A DNA stretch of 35,282 nucleotides, taken from the NCBI GenBank assembly GCA_034428935.1, contig DAOUHB010000045.1, forward strand, positions 1 through 35,282. Direction: 5' to 3'. Within the stretch, counting starts at the first letter, position 1. Each line of letters opens with the position of its first letter. Both the position numbers and the translations under genes were made by a program. This DNA comes from JAAYZQ01 sp034428935. Lineage in GTDB: Bacteria; Chloroflexota; Anaerolineae; JAAYZQ01. Positions 33,893 through 35,282 of the stretch are shown here, piece by piece. Under the pieces are notes generated by a model. It was not told the DNA's origin. It ran no database searches and saw only the letters and a program-made list of their open reading frames with translations.

Positions 33893-35282
33893 ATGTCAAT
33901 TGGAGAGTGGATCGTCACCATGTTGCAATCGGGCGCGGGGAGCCTGGCTTCGTACCTGGCAGCCCACGTGCTCCTGTGCCTCGTGCCGGCGTTTCTCATT
34001 GCCGGGGCCATGACTGCTCTCATCCCCAAGGAGGCCATCACCCGCTACCTGGGGCGGAACGCCTCCCCCTGGGTTTCTTATCCCATGGCGGCCGTGGGTG
34101 GCTTTGTGTTGGCCGTCTGTTCGTGCACCATCCTGCCCCTCTTTGCCGGCATCTATCGCCAGGGCGCCGGACTGGGGCCGGCCATCACGTTCCTGTTCGT
34201 CGGCCCGGCCATCAACATCCTGGCCGTGAGCTATACCGGGGTCGCCATCGGCATGGACATTGCCGTGGCGCGCATCATCCTCTCGGCGCTGTTCGGCGTG
34301 GGCATCGGCCTGATCATGGCCTTTATCTTTCGCCGCGACGATCAGGCCCATAACCAGGCAGCGGCCGCCGACGGGGCCTTTGCTGCGGGGGCGAGCATCA
34401 AGCGGGCGTCGCTCATCTTTTTGCTGCTGCTGCTGGCGGGGCTCATCGTCGGCACGCTGGCCGTGGATCTGTTCACCACGAGCTATGCCCAGGTGACGCT
34501 GCCGGTGGGCAATACCGAGCGGTGGCAGGCGACCCTCGACTGGCTGGTGCCCTACGACGCCAGCCAGGGCCAGGAGGGCGTGTCGGTTCAGGGTGCGCTG
34601 CTCATCGGGCTGCTGGCCCTCATCGGCGTGACGGCCTGGAAGGGGCTCAACACCATCGACGAAGGCTTCAACCGCTGGTCGTGGGTTGCCCTGGGGCTCA
34701 TTGCCTTGACGCTGCTGGTGGCAGCCCTGCGGGTGACTCCTGCCGCCGGCGGGCTGGTGGTCAGCATCACGGGGCGGTTCATCGGGGAGCTGCTGGTCAT
34801 CGGCGCCGTCGTCGTCGTCGCCTGGAAGGGCCTGGATGAGTATGAAGTCCAGGAGTGGCTGTGGGAGATGTGGCGCTTTGTGAAGCAGATCTTTCCGCTG
34901 CTTATCGTCGGCGTCTTTGTGGCCGGCATGGTGCGGGTCATTATCCCCCGCTCCCTCATCGAAGCGCTGGCCGGGCAGAACACGCTCCTGGCCAACGTCG
35001 TGGGGGTGGTCTTTGGGGTGTTCATGTACTTCCCGACGCTGGTGGAGGTGCCCATCGCCAACATGTTCCTGGGGCTGGGCATGCACCGGGGCCCGCTGCT
35101 GGCCTACCTGATGTCCGACCCGGAGCTGAGCGTGCAGAGCATCCTCATCACAGCCAAGATTATTGGCAACAAGAAGACCTGGGTGTACGTCGGCTGGGTG
35201 GCGCTGTTCAGCACCCTGGCCGGGCTGATCTATGGCGCCTGGGTGGACGGTGCCAGCGTCTGGCTCATCGGCGGCTACCTGG
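33893..35282 (+). CDS. ArsP/DUF318-type permease (3' end outside window)
   Basis: The frame is open to the end of the window: 463 residues, many hydrophobic. The family signature is visible near residue 75 as AVCSCTILPLFAGIYRQG, followed by GLGPAITFLFVGPAINILA. The permease family (PF03773) includes ArsP, an exporter of trivalent organoarsenicals in which cysteines of the first half matter. A long loop with DWLVPYDASQGQEG splits the two halves, and the second repeat includes VVFGVFMYFPTLVEVP, where the family's conserved Pro-rich segment lies. Expression is probably controlled by the ArsR-like protein through the repeat at 33834. GGAGGT sits before ATG 33893. Confidence 0.85.
   Translation, partial: MSIGEWIVTMLQSGAGSLASYLAAHVLLCLVPAFLIAGAMTALIPKEAITRYLGRNASPWVSYPMAAVGGFVLAVCSCTILPLFAGIYRQGAGLGPAITFLFVGPAINILAVSYTGVAIGMDIAVARIILSALFGVGIGLIMAFIFRRDDQAHNQAAAADGAFAAGASIKRASLIFLLLLLAGLIVGTLAVDLFTTSYAQVTLPVGNTERWQATLDWLVPYDASQGQEGVSVQGALLIGLLALIGVTAWKGLNTIDEGFNRWSWVALGLIALTLLVAALRVTPAAGGLVVSITGRFIGELLVIGAVVVVAWKGLDEYEVQEWLWEMWRFVKQIFPLLIVGVFVAGMVRVIIPRSLIEALAGQNTLLANVVGVVFGVFMYFPTLVEVPIANMFLGLGMHRGPLLAYLMSDPELSVQSILITAKIIGNKKTWVYVGWVALFSTLAGLIYGAWVDGASVWLIGGYL

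Noticed and set aside
33896..35086. Minus-strand open frame rich in His, Gln and Asp opposite the permease
   Set aside because: This composition is typical of the antisense of a membrane protein; the plus strand carries the family signature.

Overview
The window is a high-GC bacterial chromosome segment with tightly packed genes, strong Shine-Dalgarno (SD) sequences and several GTG starts. The gene content suggests an anaerobic bacterium: a tungsten-type aldehyde:ferredoxin oxidoreductase (AOR), a 4-hydroxybutyryl-CoA dehydratase family enzyme, a nickel-pincer LarA-like racemase, and archaeal-type GAPDH and PGK homologues. My best guess is a member of Chloroflexota (Anaerolineae-like). That is inference from gene content; no rRNA or other phylogenetic marker is present.

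Layout. (1) 3-1694 (+): the 3' part of an ABC-2 type exporter permease. (2) About 1811-18712 (+): a long catabolic-looking gene cluster behind a near-consensus promoter (TTGACA-N17-TATCAT) with a four-unit TCGAT heptad array at the expected transcription start. In order it encodes a phosphohistidine-domain subunit, a W-AOR, a cyclase-family metal hydrolase, a Tm-1-like protein, a MoaD/ThiS-like protein, an SDR, the ATP-binding subunit of the split PEP-synthase-like enzyme, an HPr-kinase-like P-loop protein, a GntR/FCD regulator, an E2/E1-alpha/E1-beta 2-oxoacid (or acetoin) dehydrogenase set, a type II GAPDH-like protein, an archaeal-type PGK-like protein and a LarA-like protein. (3) 18735-23285 (+): a double-headed MerR regulator, a UvrA-like ABC ATPase lacking most of the UvrB-binding region, and an ANT(6)-like nucleotidyltransferase. 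This looks like a drug-response module. (4) 23297-29834 (-): a second cluster, transcribed E1-alpha, E1-beta, E2, SDR, AbfD-like dehydratase and DUF169 protein. (5) 29835-30748: mostly non-coding, with one possible small gene and a promoter/hairpin. (6) 30749-33207 (-): an S28-type serine peptidase and a metal-ligand-poor M24-fold protein, overlapping ATGA. (7) 33378-35282 (+): an ArsR regulator and an ArsP-type permease, the latter cut by the window end.

How the genes may work together (inference). The split dikinase has the same two-part design as phenylphosphate synthase and could phosphorylate an alcohol, enol or phenol at the cost of ATP to AMP. The SDR, AOR and GAPDH-like proteins would carry out successive oxidations. 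The PGK-like protein would recover ATP from an acyl phosphate, the LarA-like protein would invert a 2-hydroxyacid, and the 2-oxoacid dehydrogenase would feed acyl-CoA to central metabolism. The MoaD-like protein would support the AOR pterin cofactor. I know of no described pathway with this set of genes. The substrate cannot be read from the sequence.
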